A stretch of DNA of 7,021 nucleotides from Proteobacteria bacterium HN_bin10 (lineage in GTDB: Bacteria; Pseudomonadota; Alphaproteobacteria; Caulobacterales; Aquidulcibacteraceae), in contig LWDN01000007.1 in assembly GCA_002083515.1 (NCBI GenBank), positions 1 to 7,021 of the forward strand. The letters run 5' to 3'. Below the pieces are notes generated by a model. That model searched no databases. It had not been told where the DNA came from and worked only from the letters and a program-made list of their open reading frames with translations. Below, piece by piece: positions 1 through 5,265 of the stretch. Made by a program: the position numbers and the translations under genes. Each line of letters begins with the position of its first letter. The first letter of the stretch is position 1.

Positions 1-605
1 ACGTCGATCCGGAGCATTTTCCCCAAAAGATCGTCGCCATTCTGGGCCCGATTTTCAGGATCGCCCGCCGATCCCCCGTCCCCCATGCCGATGTAGAGCA
101 ACCCGTCCGGTCCGAACTCCACCATGCCGCCTTTATGATTCGGATAGGGCTGCGCGATGGCGAGAAGAATCTTCTCCGCTGTGGCCGACCGATCGGGATC
201 GGGCGAGACCCGGAATTCGGCGATGACCGTCATCCCATCGGTGGCCCGGACATAATTGACGACGTACCGCCCATTCTGCGTGTAGCGCGGATGAAAGGCC
301 ATTCCCAGCAGCCCTTGCTCGCCGGACGCCCTGACCCTGTCCGCAATATCCAAAAACGGCCGTTCGAGCAGACGACCGTCCCGCACCACACGAATGCGTC
401 CAGGCTGTTCGACGATAAAGAGACGGCCCGAGCCGTCGCCGGCGTGGGTGAGATAGACGGGCCGCTCCAAGCCCCTCTCTATGATGGGCGTGAGGACGAT
501 CGAGGGACTGTCGCGCGAAGCCCAAACGGGCTGGTGGCCGAGTACGCAGACCGTGAAGAGGGCGAGGAAGCCTCGCCTGACGAGCGATCGTGTGGATGGC
601 TTCAT
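1..605 (-). CDS. PQQ-dependent sugar dehydrogenase (glucose/sorbosone dehydrogenase family), 3' end off the window
   Basis: This frame is open from an ATG at 605 to the window edge, giving about 201 residues of the N-terminal half. Residues 1-30 look like an export signal: a basic start with VRRGFLALF (twin-arginine-like) and then WAS before the mature part, so the enzyme probably acts in the periplasm. The family's hallmarks appear in order: SGRLFIVEQPGRIRVV (59-74), GEQGLLGMAFHP (95-106), NHKGGMVEFGPDGLLYIG (156-173) and MGDGGSAGDP (174-183). By family knowledge these are beta-propeller blades; His157 occupies the position of the catalytic base of soluble glucose dehydrogenase, which oxidises aldoses with PQQ. 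The real substrate cannot be read from the sequence. The start overlaps the stop of the upstream 122-aa gene as ATGA, so the two are likely translated together. The C-terminal half, including further cofactor ligands, is not visible. Confidence 0.9.
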   Translation of the reverse strand, partial: MKPSTRSLVRRGFLALFTVCVLGHQPVWASRDSPSIVLTPIIERGLERPVYLTHAGDGSGRLFIVEQPGRIRVVRDGRLLERPFLDIADRVRASGEQGLLGMAFHPRYTQNGRYVVNYVRATDGMTVIAEFRVSPDPDRSATAEKILLAIAQPYPNHKGGMVEFGPDGLLYIGMGDGGSAGDPENRAQNGDDLLGKMLRID

Positions 606-970
606 ACGTGATTCCGTTGCTCCAAGAAGGTGATGAGAGCACGATAGGTCTGCTGTCTCACGGCTGCTTTGGTGGGGCTCACCCCCTCCCAGCCGGCCTC
701 CAACCACACCTGCTCGCGCAGATGGGGCTGCGCCTCATTACACATGGTCCACATCTGATGGAGAAAGTCCGACGGAAGCCCGACTTGAACTCCCTCCGAT
801 TCGACTCGATCATCCAGAATGGCCAGAAGATCGGAGACGGCCTGATCCGGGCGATAGGCTTCAGCCGCGAAACCAAAGGAACGGTGAGTCTGATCGTCCT
901 GCTTCGCCTGCTCGACAAGATCATCCATGTAGGACTTGAGGAGGCCGATTTGGTGACCGGACAGGGTCAT
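602..970 (-). CDS. Hypothetical protein, 122 aa, coupled to the sugar dehydrogenase
   Basis: I do not recognise this protein. It has 122 residues, no signal peptide, no membrane segment and a single cysteine, with strongly helical, acidic composition. Helices are likely at 8-25 (IGLLKSYMDDLVEQAKQ), 42-55 (DQAVSDLLAILDDR) and near the C-terminus, which reads AVRQQTYRALITFLEQRNHV. Aromatic and acidic stretches in the middle (LHQMWTMCNEAQPH) give no known motif. Support for it being real comes from context: its TGA stop overlaps the ATG of the sugar dehydrogenase by 4 nt, a normal operon join. The ATG at 970 has no obvious Shine-Dalgarno sequence, so the start is less certain than the frame. A role with the dehydrogenase would be guilt by association only. 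Confidence 0.65.
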   Translation of the reverse strand: MTLSGHQIGLLKSYMDDLVEQAKQDDQTHRSFGFAAEAYRPDQAVSDLLAILDDRVESEGVQVGLPSDFLHQMWTMCNEAQPHLREQVWLEAGWEGVSPTKAAVRQQTYRALITFLEQRNHV

Positions 971-1034
971 GGGCTTCAGCGCGATGTGCGAGACAGGCGA
1001 GAAAAGCTGGAAATGAATGATGAAGTGTGGAGCC

Positions 1035-1054
1035 CCACGGTTTTCCAGCCGTGG
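1035..1054. repeat. Hairpin, left copy of the CCACGG repeat
   Basis: CCACGG at 1035-1040 pairs with CCGTGG at 1049-1054 across an 8-nt loop. It is flanked by GGAGCC, and read on the minus strand the order is hairpin, GGCTCC, then a CATCATTCATT run. The same order is seen on the plus strand at the second copy, so the two are inverted relative to each other. Confidence 0.55.
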
Positions 1055-1262
1055 TCCCTCTGAGTTGATTGCGTCGGCGAAACCCGCCGAGCCTCCTCCG
1101 CCGAAGGAGCTCCGGCGACGAAGGCCGGAAGCCTGTCCGCCTTCGCCCCAACCTTCGCCAAGGCTCCGGTGGGCCGCCGAAGCTTGAGCGGAGGCGGCAA
1201 GGCTTCAGCGGCCACCCGCCCCGCATGCCTCGTCCGACGCCATAGACTTGGGCCGACGGCGT

Positions 1263-1282
1263 CCACGGCTTCACAGCCGTGG
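1263..1282. repeat. Hairpin, right copy of the CCACGG repeat
   Basis: CCACGGCT at 1263-1270 and AGCCGTGG at 1275-1282 form a perfect 8-bp stem with a 4-nt TCAC loop, followed by GGCTCC. No T-tract follows, so a rho-independent terminator is unlikely. It mirrors the copy at 1035-1054 in opposite orientation. Confidence 0.6.
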
Positions 1283-1284
1283 CT

Positions 1285-1329
1285 CCCGCCTGCCGGAGCC
1301 ATGCGGCGGGCAGGTCCTGCGCAGGCGGG
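1285..1329. repeat. Inverted repeat, 9-bp stem
   Basis: CCCGCCTGC at 1285-1293 is the exact reverse complement of GCAGGCGGG at 1321-1329, with 27 nt between. Inside, CCTGCC and GGCAGG can pair as an alternative stem. It directly follows the CCACGG hairpin and may belong to the same repeat element. Function unknown. Confidence 0.5.
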
Positions 1330-1366
1330 GAAACGCCGAATGATGAACGTCGATGCAGACACTCCG

Positions 1367-1394
1367 CGTTCAGCATTCCTCGTTCCGCGCTTCC
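1367..1394. repeat. Short heptanucleotide array (CRTTCNN type)
   Basis: Four 7-bp units lie in register: CGTTCAG, CATTCCT, CGTTCCG and CGCTTCC. Upstream, GAATGATGAACG at about 1339-1350 reads as the opposite orientation of the same motif. The unit differs from the CCYATYG and GTGCTGA heptads elsewhere in the window, but the period is the same. Confidence 0.45.
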
Positions 1395-1514
1395 GCTTCA
1401 CCCTGTCACGCCTTTCCCGCCTTTCTCGCTGATCTCGCGGCTCCCTTCCTCAGCGGCACATTATCCCTGTCTTCCAGAGCGCCCGCAAGCCTCCTGCGGC
1501 GAGGCATGACTGCC

Positions 1515-1544
1515 TTGACCCTTCCACCGAGGCTTCACTATGAT
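1515..1544 (+). promoter_or_regulatory. Sigma70-type promoter for the YkgJ-family gene
   Basis: A TTGACC -35 box (1515-1520) and a TATGAT -10 box (1539-1544) are separated by 18 bp. Transcription would start near 1551, leaving a leader of roughly 18 nt that includes the GAGAGGA ribosome binding site (1556-1562) ahead of the ATG at 1569. Confidence 0.6.
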
Positions 1545-1568
1545 GCCTGATCTGCGAGAGGACTGGGG

Positions 1569-2363
1569 ATGTCGACACCTGCCGCATCGGTCGATCGCTA
1601 CGAAGTCACCCTGAATACGCCTCGAGGCCCGGTGACCACCTCGCTGGATGTCCCCGTCCAGCTCGTGCCGATCACAGCCATTGTCCCTCTGGCGCGCCAA
1701 CTGGGTGAGCGCGTCGCCAAGGAAGAAGTGCAAGCCGGCACTCAGCGGGGGGCCACGATTTCCTGCAAGGACGGCTGTGCCGCCTGTTGCCGCATGATGA
1801 TCCCGCTCTCTCCGCCCGAAGCCTTCGCCTTACGTGAGCATGTGCAGAGCCTGCCGGAGACGGATCAGGCTCGTTATGCCAAGCGAATAGAAGAAGCCAA
1901 GGCGGCGCTCGGCCAGGCGGGGCTTCTGAACCCGCTGACTGAACTGGCCTATAGCTCCACGCTTCGATCGGACGCGGAGTTGGACTCCCTCAATCGAGCC
2001 TATTACGCCCTGAAACTTCCCTGCCCCTTTCTGGAACAGGAACGTTGCGGGATCTATGAGCATCGCCCCTCGGCCTGCCGAGAGCTCCTGGTGACGTCGC
2101 CCGCGAACCTGTGCGAGAACTTCGCGGAGAACCCGGTGGAGGCGCTGCCGGTGTCCATTCGGGTCAGTACGGTCCTCGGCATGCTGTGGGCGGACGTGAC
2201 AGGCACGGTGCCGCGACTCATTCCCCTGCCCCTGGCGGTCAGTTGGGCCGAGCGGCATGAAGCCGAGCAACGCCGGACATGGAAGGCAGGCGAACTGCTC
2301 GATCACGTACTGGACAAGGTGTGGCGGCTGTTGAGTCAGGCGATGGGCGAGCAGAAGTGCTGA
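1569..2363 (+). CDS. YkgJ-family cysteine cluster protein
   Basis: This is a 264-aa cytoplasmic protein. The defining feature is CKDGCAACC at residues 66-74, the CxxxCxxCC metal-binding cluster of the YkgJ (UPF0153) family. It is followed by further cysteines in the family's usual arrangement: C152 and C160 in PCPFLEQERCGIYEHRPSAC, C170 in the same segment, and C182. Family members are thought to bind a zinc or iron-sulfur centre; their reaction is unknown, so none is assigned. Residues 1-60 form an N-terminal extension and 185-264 a mostly helical tail. The ATG at 1569 has GAGAGGA six nucleotides upstream and a promoter just before it. The last codons (TGC TGA) sit inside the first unit of a GTGCTGA heptad array, so the C-terminal Cys264 may be a repeat-derived addition. 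thrH follows on the same strand after a 117-bp repeat-filled gap. Confidence 0.88.
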   Translation: MSTPAASVDRYEVTLNTPRGPVTTSLDVPVQLVPITAIVPLARQLGERVAKEEVQAGTQRGATISCKDGCAACCRMMIPLSPPEAFALREHVQSLPETDQARYAKRIEEAKAALGQAGLLNPLTELAYSSTLRSDAELDSLNRAYYALKLPCPFLEQERCGIYEHRPSACRELLVTSPANLCENFAENPVEALPVSIRVSTVLGMLWADVTGTVPRLIPLPLAVSWAERHEAEQRRTWKAGELLDHVLDKVWRLLSQAMGEQKC

Positions 2364-2390
2364 GTGCTGGGTGCTGAGGACTGAGTCAGG
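2356..2390. repeat. Heptanucleotide array, AGTGCTG type
   Basis: Five tandem 7-bp units run without interruption: AGTGCTG twice, GGTGCTG, AGGACTG and AGTCAGG, decaying toward the right. The first unit contains the last codon and the TGA stop of the YkgJ-family gene. A second, different heptad family starts two bases after this one ends. Confidence 0.75.
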
Positions 2391-2391
2391 A

Positions 2392-2458
2392 CCTATAGCC
2401 TACAACCTCTGGCCACTTCATTACCTATTGCCCATAGCCCATTGCCTTTCGCCCCCTC
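2392..2458. repeat. Heptanucleotide array, CCYATYG type
   Basis: Four units (CCTATAG, CCTACAA, CCTCTGG, CCACTTC) are followed, after a 4-nt slip, by five more (CCTATTG, CCCATAG, CCCATTG, CCTTTCG, CCCCCTC). Almost every unit begins with CC. Together with the AGTGCTG array it fills nearly the whole gap between the YkgJ gene and thrH, ending just before the thrH ribosome binding site. Confidence 0.75.
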
Positions 2459-2462
2459 ATCG

Positions 2463-2469
2463 AAAGGAG
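2463..2469 (+). promoter_or_regulatory. Ribosome binding site that sets the thrH start
   Basis: AAAGGAG lies 11 nt before the ATG at 2481. An in-frame ATG at 2442 lies upstream of this site and inside the heptad array, so the later ATG is preferred. The protein then starts exactly where the ThrH family does. Confidence 0.7.
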
Positions 2470-2480
2470 TTACAACGAGT

Positions 2481-3101
2481 ATGCATGAACCCGTGATCGC
2501 CTGTCTCGATATGGAAGGGGTCTTGACCCCCGAGATCTGGATCAATGTCGCGGAGAAGACCGGCATTGCGGAGCTGCGCCTGACAACCCGAGACATCCCA
2601 GACTATGACGTCTTGATGAAGAAGCGGTTGGGGATCTTGGATCAGCACAAGCTGACGCTGGCCGATATCCAGGAGGTCATCGGCACGCTGAAGCCGTTGG
2701 ACGGCGCCGTCGAGTTCGTGAATTGGCTGCGGGAGCGGTGCCAGGTGATCGTCCTGTCCGATACCTTTTACGAATTCGCCGCCCCGCTCATGCGGCAGTT
2801 CGGCTATCCGGCGCTCTTCTGCAATCGGCTGGAGATGGATGAGACCGGACGAATCCGCAACTACCACCTCCGCCAGCGGAATCAGAAACGCCAGGCCGTC
2901 GTGGCGCTCAAAAGCCTCTATTTCAAGACTGTGGCGATCGGCGATGCCTACAACGATACGCCCATGCTCCTGGAGGCCGACCTCGGCATCTTCTTCCGCC
3001 CGCCCGACAAGATCATCACAGAGTTCCCCCAGATTCCGGTGACTCGGAACTATGGCGAGGTCAAGGCTCAATTGCAGAAGACCGGTTGGCTGGCCCCGTA
3101 G
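2481..3101 (+). CDS. thrH: Bifunctional phosphoserine phosphatase / homoserine phosphotransferase ThrH
   Basis: This 206-aa HAD-superfamily enzyme matches Pseudomonas ThrH (about 205 aa) along its length. The family hydrolyses phosphoserine in serine synthesis and can transfer the phosphate to homoserine, giving homoserine phosphate for threonine synthesis. Visible motifs are: motif I CLDMEGV with nucleophile Asp10 and Glu12 in place of the usual second Asp, as in ThrH; EIWINVAEKTGI (18-29) and TTRDIPDYDVLMKKRL (35-50), typical ThrH cap segments; motif II LSDTFYEF with Ser93; Lys144; and motifs III/IV GDAYNDTPM with Asp155 and Asp159. It is soluble and cytoplasmic. No promoter is obvious in the repeat-filled gap upstream, so it may be transcribed with the YkgJ gene. 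It converges on the remnant of the IS-broken gene, 82 bp downstream. Confidence 0.93.
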   Translation: MHEPVIACLDMEGVLTPEIWINVAEKTGIAELRLTTRDIPDYDVLMKKRLGILDQHKLTLADIQEVIGTLKPLDGAVEFVNWLRERCQVIVLSDTFYEFAAPLMRQFGYPALFCNRLEMDETGRIRNYHLRQRNQKRQAVVALKSLYFKTVAIGDAYNDTPMLLEADLGIFFRPPDKIITEFPQIPVTRNYGEVKAQLQKTGWLAP

Positions 3102-3183
3102 TGCCACTCGGCCTTCCATGTTTCATATCCCCCCGGGGTTGAGTCCGCTCATCCCCTACAGCCCCCCACAGCGCCCCTCAGGC

Positions 3184-3346
3184 TCACCCGTGAAGCCGAC
3201 GGCAGAACAAGTCGACGGTCTGTCGAAACGCAAAGAGCGCCGTGTCTTTAGGCGAGTGCGACACGGCGGTCTCGGCTGCCGCGCGAACAGCAGCAGGAGA
3301 AACGCCGAACCGCCTTGCCACGAATTCTGCATCCCCGAGGTCCTGC
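3184..3346 (-). pseudogene. 3' fragment of an IS-interrupted nucleotidyltransferase-like gene
   Basis: This is the severed C-terminal piece of the gene whose 5' part ends at 4569. It begins at the IS left end and reads DLGDAEFVARRFGV, then PAAVRAAAETAV, and ends CRRLHG before a TGA at 3184-3186. When the IS and one CTGC copy are removed, the codons join in frame as LRRGTEQ-DLGDAEFV. That is the LxRGxxxDLxDA pattern typical of the second conserved block of DUF6036/AbiEii-type nucleotidyltransferases. There is no start codon or ribosome binding site of its own, so it is probably not translated. No frameshift or internal stop has accumulated in the 53 codons, which suggests recent disruption. 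Confidence 0.85.
3343..3346. repeat. Target site duplication, left copy (CTGC)
   Basis: CTGC sits immediately outside the IS left end and is repeated immediately outside the right end (4569-4572). Four base pairs is the duplication length known for the IS407 group of the IS3 family. Confidence 0.9.
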
Positions 3347-3358
3347 TGACCTTCCCCC
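3347..3358. repeat. IS left terminal inverted repeat
   Basis: Twelve bases, TGACCTTCCCCC, match the right end perfectly. Beyond this similarity is weak, with a shared ACCA about 10 bases further in after a one-base offset. Confidence 0.92.
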
Positions 3359-3421
3359 CAAAAACTAGACCATTGGCTTGGAAGTGCCATTGTGCTGAGA
3401 TGGGCCCCACAGGAGGGGGGC

Positions 3422-3688
3422 ATGACACGGAAGCGGCACACGGAAGAACAGATCATCGCAGTGCTCAAGGACGCCCACGCGGGCATCGGGGTCCCAGAGC
3501 TCTGCCGCAAGCACGGCATCTCGGATGCCACGTTTTATAAGTGGCGGGCGAAATATGCCGGGCTGGAAGTCAGTGATGTGAAGAAGCTCCGCCAGCTGGA
3601 AGACGAAAATCGGCGGCTGAAGCAGATGGTCGCGGAGCAGGCGCTGGACCTCCAGGCGCTGAAGGCGGTCACCGCAAAAAACTGGTAG
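3422..3688 (+). CDS. IS3-family transposase OrfA (HTH_Tnp_1, DNA-binding)
   Basis: This 88-aa protein binds the IS ends. The helix-turn-helix of the HTH_Tnp_1 type spans residues 6-45: HTEEQIIAVLKDAHAG, then VPELCRKHGISDATFYKW. A leucine-zipper-like helix follows at 55-82 (LRQLEDENRRLKQMVAEQAL), used for multimerisation in IS3 elements. The ATG at 3422 is preceded by a strong AGGAGGGG. The frame ends with TAG at 3686-3688, right after the slippery run, so most ribosomes should make OrfA alone while some shift to make the OrfAB transposase. OrfA alone usually acts as a regulator of transposition in this family. Confidence 0.93.
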   Translation: MTRKRHTEEQIIAVLKDAHAGIGVPELCRKHGISDATFYKWRAKYAGLEVSDVKKLRQLEDENRRLKQMVAEQALDLQALKAVTAKNW

Positions 3689-3741
3689 GGCCCAAGGCGA
3701 AGCGAGCCGCAGCCCAGTGGGTGGCGGTGCGCTTTGGGCTC
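3676..3741 (+). promoter_or_regulatory. Programmed -1 ribosomal frameshift signal
   Basis: The heptamer A AAA AAC (3676-3682) lies in orfA phase (GCA AAA AAC), the canonical -1 slippery form. Five nucleotides later, 3688-3699 can pair with 3730-3741 over 12 consecutive pairs, two of them G-U. The 30-nt loop contains an inner CCGC/GCGG stem (3707-3710 with 3724-3727). A shift gives ...TAKKLVGPKAKRAAAQW... and reads straight into orfB. Slippery site, spacer and stem all fit known IS3 frameshift signals. Confidence 0.85.
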
Positions 3742-4551
3742 AGTGAACGACGAGTGTGCCGCCTCATGGCCCTCGACCGCAACACGCTTCGGTATCGCAG
3801 TCGACGCCAAGACGAGGCGCCCCTGCGGACACGGATCCGGGAGATGGCGGAGCGCAAACGCCGCTATGGCTGTCCGCGGATTTATGTCTGGTTGCGACGG
3901 GAAGGCTGGCCGGTGAACCATAAGAAGGTGGAACGTCTCTATTATCGGGAGGAGCAACTCTCCCTCCGCCGGCGACGACGGAGGAAGGCGGCCGCGGTTC
4001 CCCGCATCGCGCTCCCGCGGCCAACCCGGCCCGGACTCTGTTATGCGATGGATTTTGTCCATGACCGGCTCGTGGCGGGTCGGCGGTTCAAGTGCTTGAC
4101 GATGACGGATCCCTGTTCCAAAGAAGCCCCCGTGATCGAGGTCGATCGCTCCATTGGCGGGGCGCGGGTGTGCCGGATTCTGGATCGGCTGTTTCTCACC
4201 CGCCCGTTGCCGGAGACGTTGATCCTGGACAACGGGCCCGAATTCGCCGGCACGGCCTTGGATGCCTGGGCCGCGCAGCATGGCGTGCACCTGCACTTCA
4301 TTCAGCCGGGGAAGCCGGTGCAGAATGCGTTTATCGAGAGCTTCAACGGGAAGTTCCGCGACGAATGTTTAAACGAGCACTGGTGTCTGACCCTGCAAGA
4401 AGCGCAGCTCGTGATTGAAGCGTGGCGGCGGGAATACAACGAGGAGCGGACACACAGCGCAATCGGGGATGTGACACCCCAGGAGTTCATTCACAACTAT
4501 CAAAACGGGGCCCCTCTCACACAGGAGGTCACTTCCTCAGCTCTGGTGTAA
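3721..4551 (+). CDS. IS3-family transposase OrfB (DDE integrase domain)
   Basis: The catalytic half of the transposase has 276 residues when counted from the GTG at 3721. It is more likely made as an OrfAB fusion through the -1 frameshift at 3676-3682, since the GTG has no clear ribosome binding site. An N-terminal helical region (FGLSERRVCRLMALDR; YGCPRIYVWLRREGW) precedes the rve integrase core. The DDE triad is visible as Asp in CYAMDFVHD, Asp in LILDNGPEF and Glu in NAFIESFNGKFRDECL. Exactly 35 residues separate the second Asp from the Glu, the D(35)E spacing of the IS3 family. The C-terminus (YNEERTHSAIGDVTPQEF) is also typical. No internal stop is present. It ends 17 bp before the right end of the element. 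Confidence 0.94.
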   Translation: MAVRFGLSERRVCRLMALDRNTLRYRSRRQDEAPLRTRIREMAERKRRYGCPRIYVWLRREGWPVNHKKVERLYYREEQLSLRRRRRRKAAAVPRIALPRPTRPGLCYAMDFVHDRLVAGRRFKCLTMTDPCSKEAPVIEVDRSIGGARVCRILDRLFLTRPLPETLILDNGPEFAGTALDAWAAQHGVHLHFIQPGKPVQNAFIESFNGKFRDECLNEHWCLTLQEAQLVIEAWRREYNEERTHSAIGDVTPQEFIHNYQNGAPLTQEVTSSALV

Positions 4552-4556
4552 TAAAC

Positions 4557-4568
4557 GGGGGAAGGTCA
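4557..4568. repeat. IS right terminal inverted repeat
   Basis: GGGGGAAGGTCA is the exact reverse complement of the left end. On the minus strand it begins TGA, which stops the interrupted gene in frame. Confidence 0.92.
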
Positions 4569-4931
4569 CTGCTCGGTGCCTCGACGGAGCTTCGCGATCA
4601 CAAAATCGGCCGGGGCCAGAAGCCGGATGCGGAGCCCTGGCTGCTCAATATAGACGGTCGCTCGCTCTCGATAGCCGGGGGGCATCGCCACCACGGACCA
4701 GCCTGAGATATTCTCGCTGAGATTGGTGAGGACCTGCCGCTGCTTGAGGAACGAGGCCAGCCGCTCAAAGTCGCCTACGATCTCGGCGTCGAGATCTTCG
4801 GTCTGGGGACTCTCGGCGCCGTAGGCATAGAGCGCCAACCGACCGATCAACAAGAGGTCGAGCGGAGTATCGGCCTCTCGGACATACTCTCGAAGCAGTT
4901 GAATGAGATGATCAAGCGTGAGGGCTGACAA
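4566..4931 (-). pseudogene. 5' fragment of a nucleotidyltransferase-fold (DUF6036/AbiEii-like) gene cut by the IS
   Basis: The N-terminal 121 residues of a gene that was 173 codons long before insertion. The conserved first block of nucleotidyltransferase-fold proteins is visible at about 26-48: LLLIGRLALYAYGAES followed by QTEDLDAEIV. The usual GG is here GR, and the acidic DLD fits the metal-binding DxD position. The second block RIRLLAPADFVIAKLRRG (101-118) resembles the LLSPEDLIxxKL motif of DUF6036 proteins. The stop is the TGA supplied by the IS end. The best start is TTG at 4931, nine nt after GAGG and overlapping the upstream gene by 20 nt; no ATG fits the family's N-terminus. By family analogy an intact protein may be a toxin-like nucleotidyltransferase or an adaptation factor, but activity is unproven. 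A truncated product lacking the last 52 residues could still be made. Confidence 0.8.
4569..4572. repeat. Target site duplication, right copy (CTGC)
   Basis: CTGC directly follows the IS right end and matches 3343-3346. Confidence 0.9.
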
Positions 4932-5247
4932 AGTAGAGCGCCTCGACGAAAGTGCGGTAGTCACGCTGGTCGATCGGCCCAGCATCCTCTGGGAGCGGCG
5001 CCCGAGCAATGACGGACTGAATGAGACTGCGGTAGGCGGTATACCATCGGCACGCCTTTTGGTAAGCCTCACGCCCGATCGGATGCTCAAGAATCCGAGG
5101 TGCGTCTAGACCGTCATTGAACAGAATCTCCAGCCACAGGACCCGCAGGCTGCGAGGATCGGCCAGCGCCTGCTCCAGCGTAGCCACATGCGTGTAGGCC
5201 GGCAGAAGCTTAAGGTCTGCTCGCCGGACAGTATGAGTTTCACTCAT
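4912..5247 (-). CDS. Hypothetical protein, 111 aa, partner gene of the interrupted nucleotidyltransferase
   Basis: I do not recognise this protein. It is a soluble protein of 111 residues without signal peptide or membrane segment, mostly helical (ATLEQALADPRSLRVLWLEI; GREAYQKACRWYTAYRSLIQ), with several tryptophans and tyrosines and one cysteine. The ATG at 5247 follows an extended -10 promoter by only a few bases. Its 3' end overlaps the reading frame of the nucleotidyltransferase-like gene by 20 nt, so the two were one operon and likely translationally coupled. In toxin-antitoxin pairs with nucleotidyltransferase toxins the upstream small gene is often the antitoxin. Here no HTH or RHH motif is visible, so that role is only a possibility. 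It appears undamaged by the IS insertion downstream. Confidence 0.7.
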   Translation of the reverse strand: MSETHTVRRADLKLLPAYTHVATLEQALADPRSLRVLWLEILFNDGLDAPRILEHPIGREAYQKACRWYTAYRSLIQSVIARAPLPEDAGPIDQRDYRTFVEALYFVSPHA

Positions 5248-5256
5248 GACGGGGGA

Positions 5257-5265
5257 ATTGTAGCA
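5257..5265 (-). promoter_or_regulatory. Extended -10 promoter upstream of the 111-aa gene
   Basis: On the minus strand TGCTACAAT forms a TGn extension plus the -10 hexamer TACAAT (5257-5262). No good -35 box lies 16-18 bp upstream, as expected for extended -10 promoters. Transcription would begin about 0-3 nt before the ATG at 5247, so the mRNA may be leaderless. CGACG/CGTCG (5286-5297) forms a small palindrome next to the -35 position and could be an operator. Confidence 0.5.

Larger units (their letters stand above)
971..1568. other. 598-bp gene-free divergent intergenic region with nested inverted repeats
   Basis: No credible gene was found between the minus-strand 122-aa gene and the plus-strand YkgJ gene; open frames here are arginine/proline/serine-rich and overlap in several frames. 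The stretch holds two CCACGG hairpins facing each other (1035-1054 and 1263-1282), a 9-bp stem at 1285-1329, purine/pyrimidine heptad-like runs, GC-rich short palindromes between about 1080 and 1200, and a promoter at its right end. It looks like a patchwork of dispersed repeat elements. Confidence 0.6.
3347..4568 (+). mobile_element. Complete IS3-family insertion sequence (IS407-group-like), 1222 bp
   Basis: The ends are exact. TGACCTTCCCCC at 3347-3358 is the perfect inverse of 4557-4568, and the termini read TG...CA as in the IS3 family. The element is flanked by a CTGC direct repeat. It carries overlapping orfA and orfB (transposase DDE domain), joined by an A AAAAAC slippery site. Size, orfA type and the 4-bp duplication fit the IS407 group. 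All parts appear intact, so it could still be active. It landed in the minus-strand nucleotidyltransferase gene, and its right-end TGA supplies an in-frame stop to that gene. Confidence 0.95.

Noticed and set aside
135..611. A 158-codon plus-strand frame
   Set aside because: Antisense shadow of the sugar dehydrogenase, with no recognisable motif or ribosome binding site.
133..642. A 169-codon minus-strand frame starting upstream of the dehydrogenase
   Set aside because: It is an out-of-frame shadow; the dehydrogenase frame in the same place contains the full set of family motifs.
921..1432. Overlapping open frames of 87-151 codons on both strands in the divergent gap
   Set aside because: Low-complexity, arginine-rich translations of inverted repeats in several frames at once, without start signals.
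2442..2480. Upstream in-frame ATG for thrH, adding 13 residues
   Set aside because: It lies inside the heptad array and upstream of the AAAGGAG site; the ThrH family starts at the later ATG.
3102..3183. Terminator between thrH and the broken gene
   Set aside because: Only CCCCGGGG without a loop or T-tract is present; no convincing hairpin on either strand.
3364..3400. TTGGCT-17-TGAGAT as an IS promoter
   Set aside because: The -10 hexamer matches only three of six positions; the true transposase promoter is not clear.
4912..5090. ATG at 5090 as start of the nucleotidyltransferase-like gene
   Set aside because: The added 53 residues are a shadow of the 111-aa gene and unlike the family; TTG at 4931 gives the expected N-terminus.
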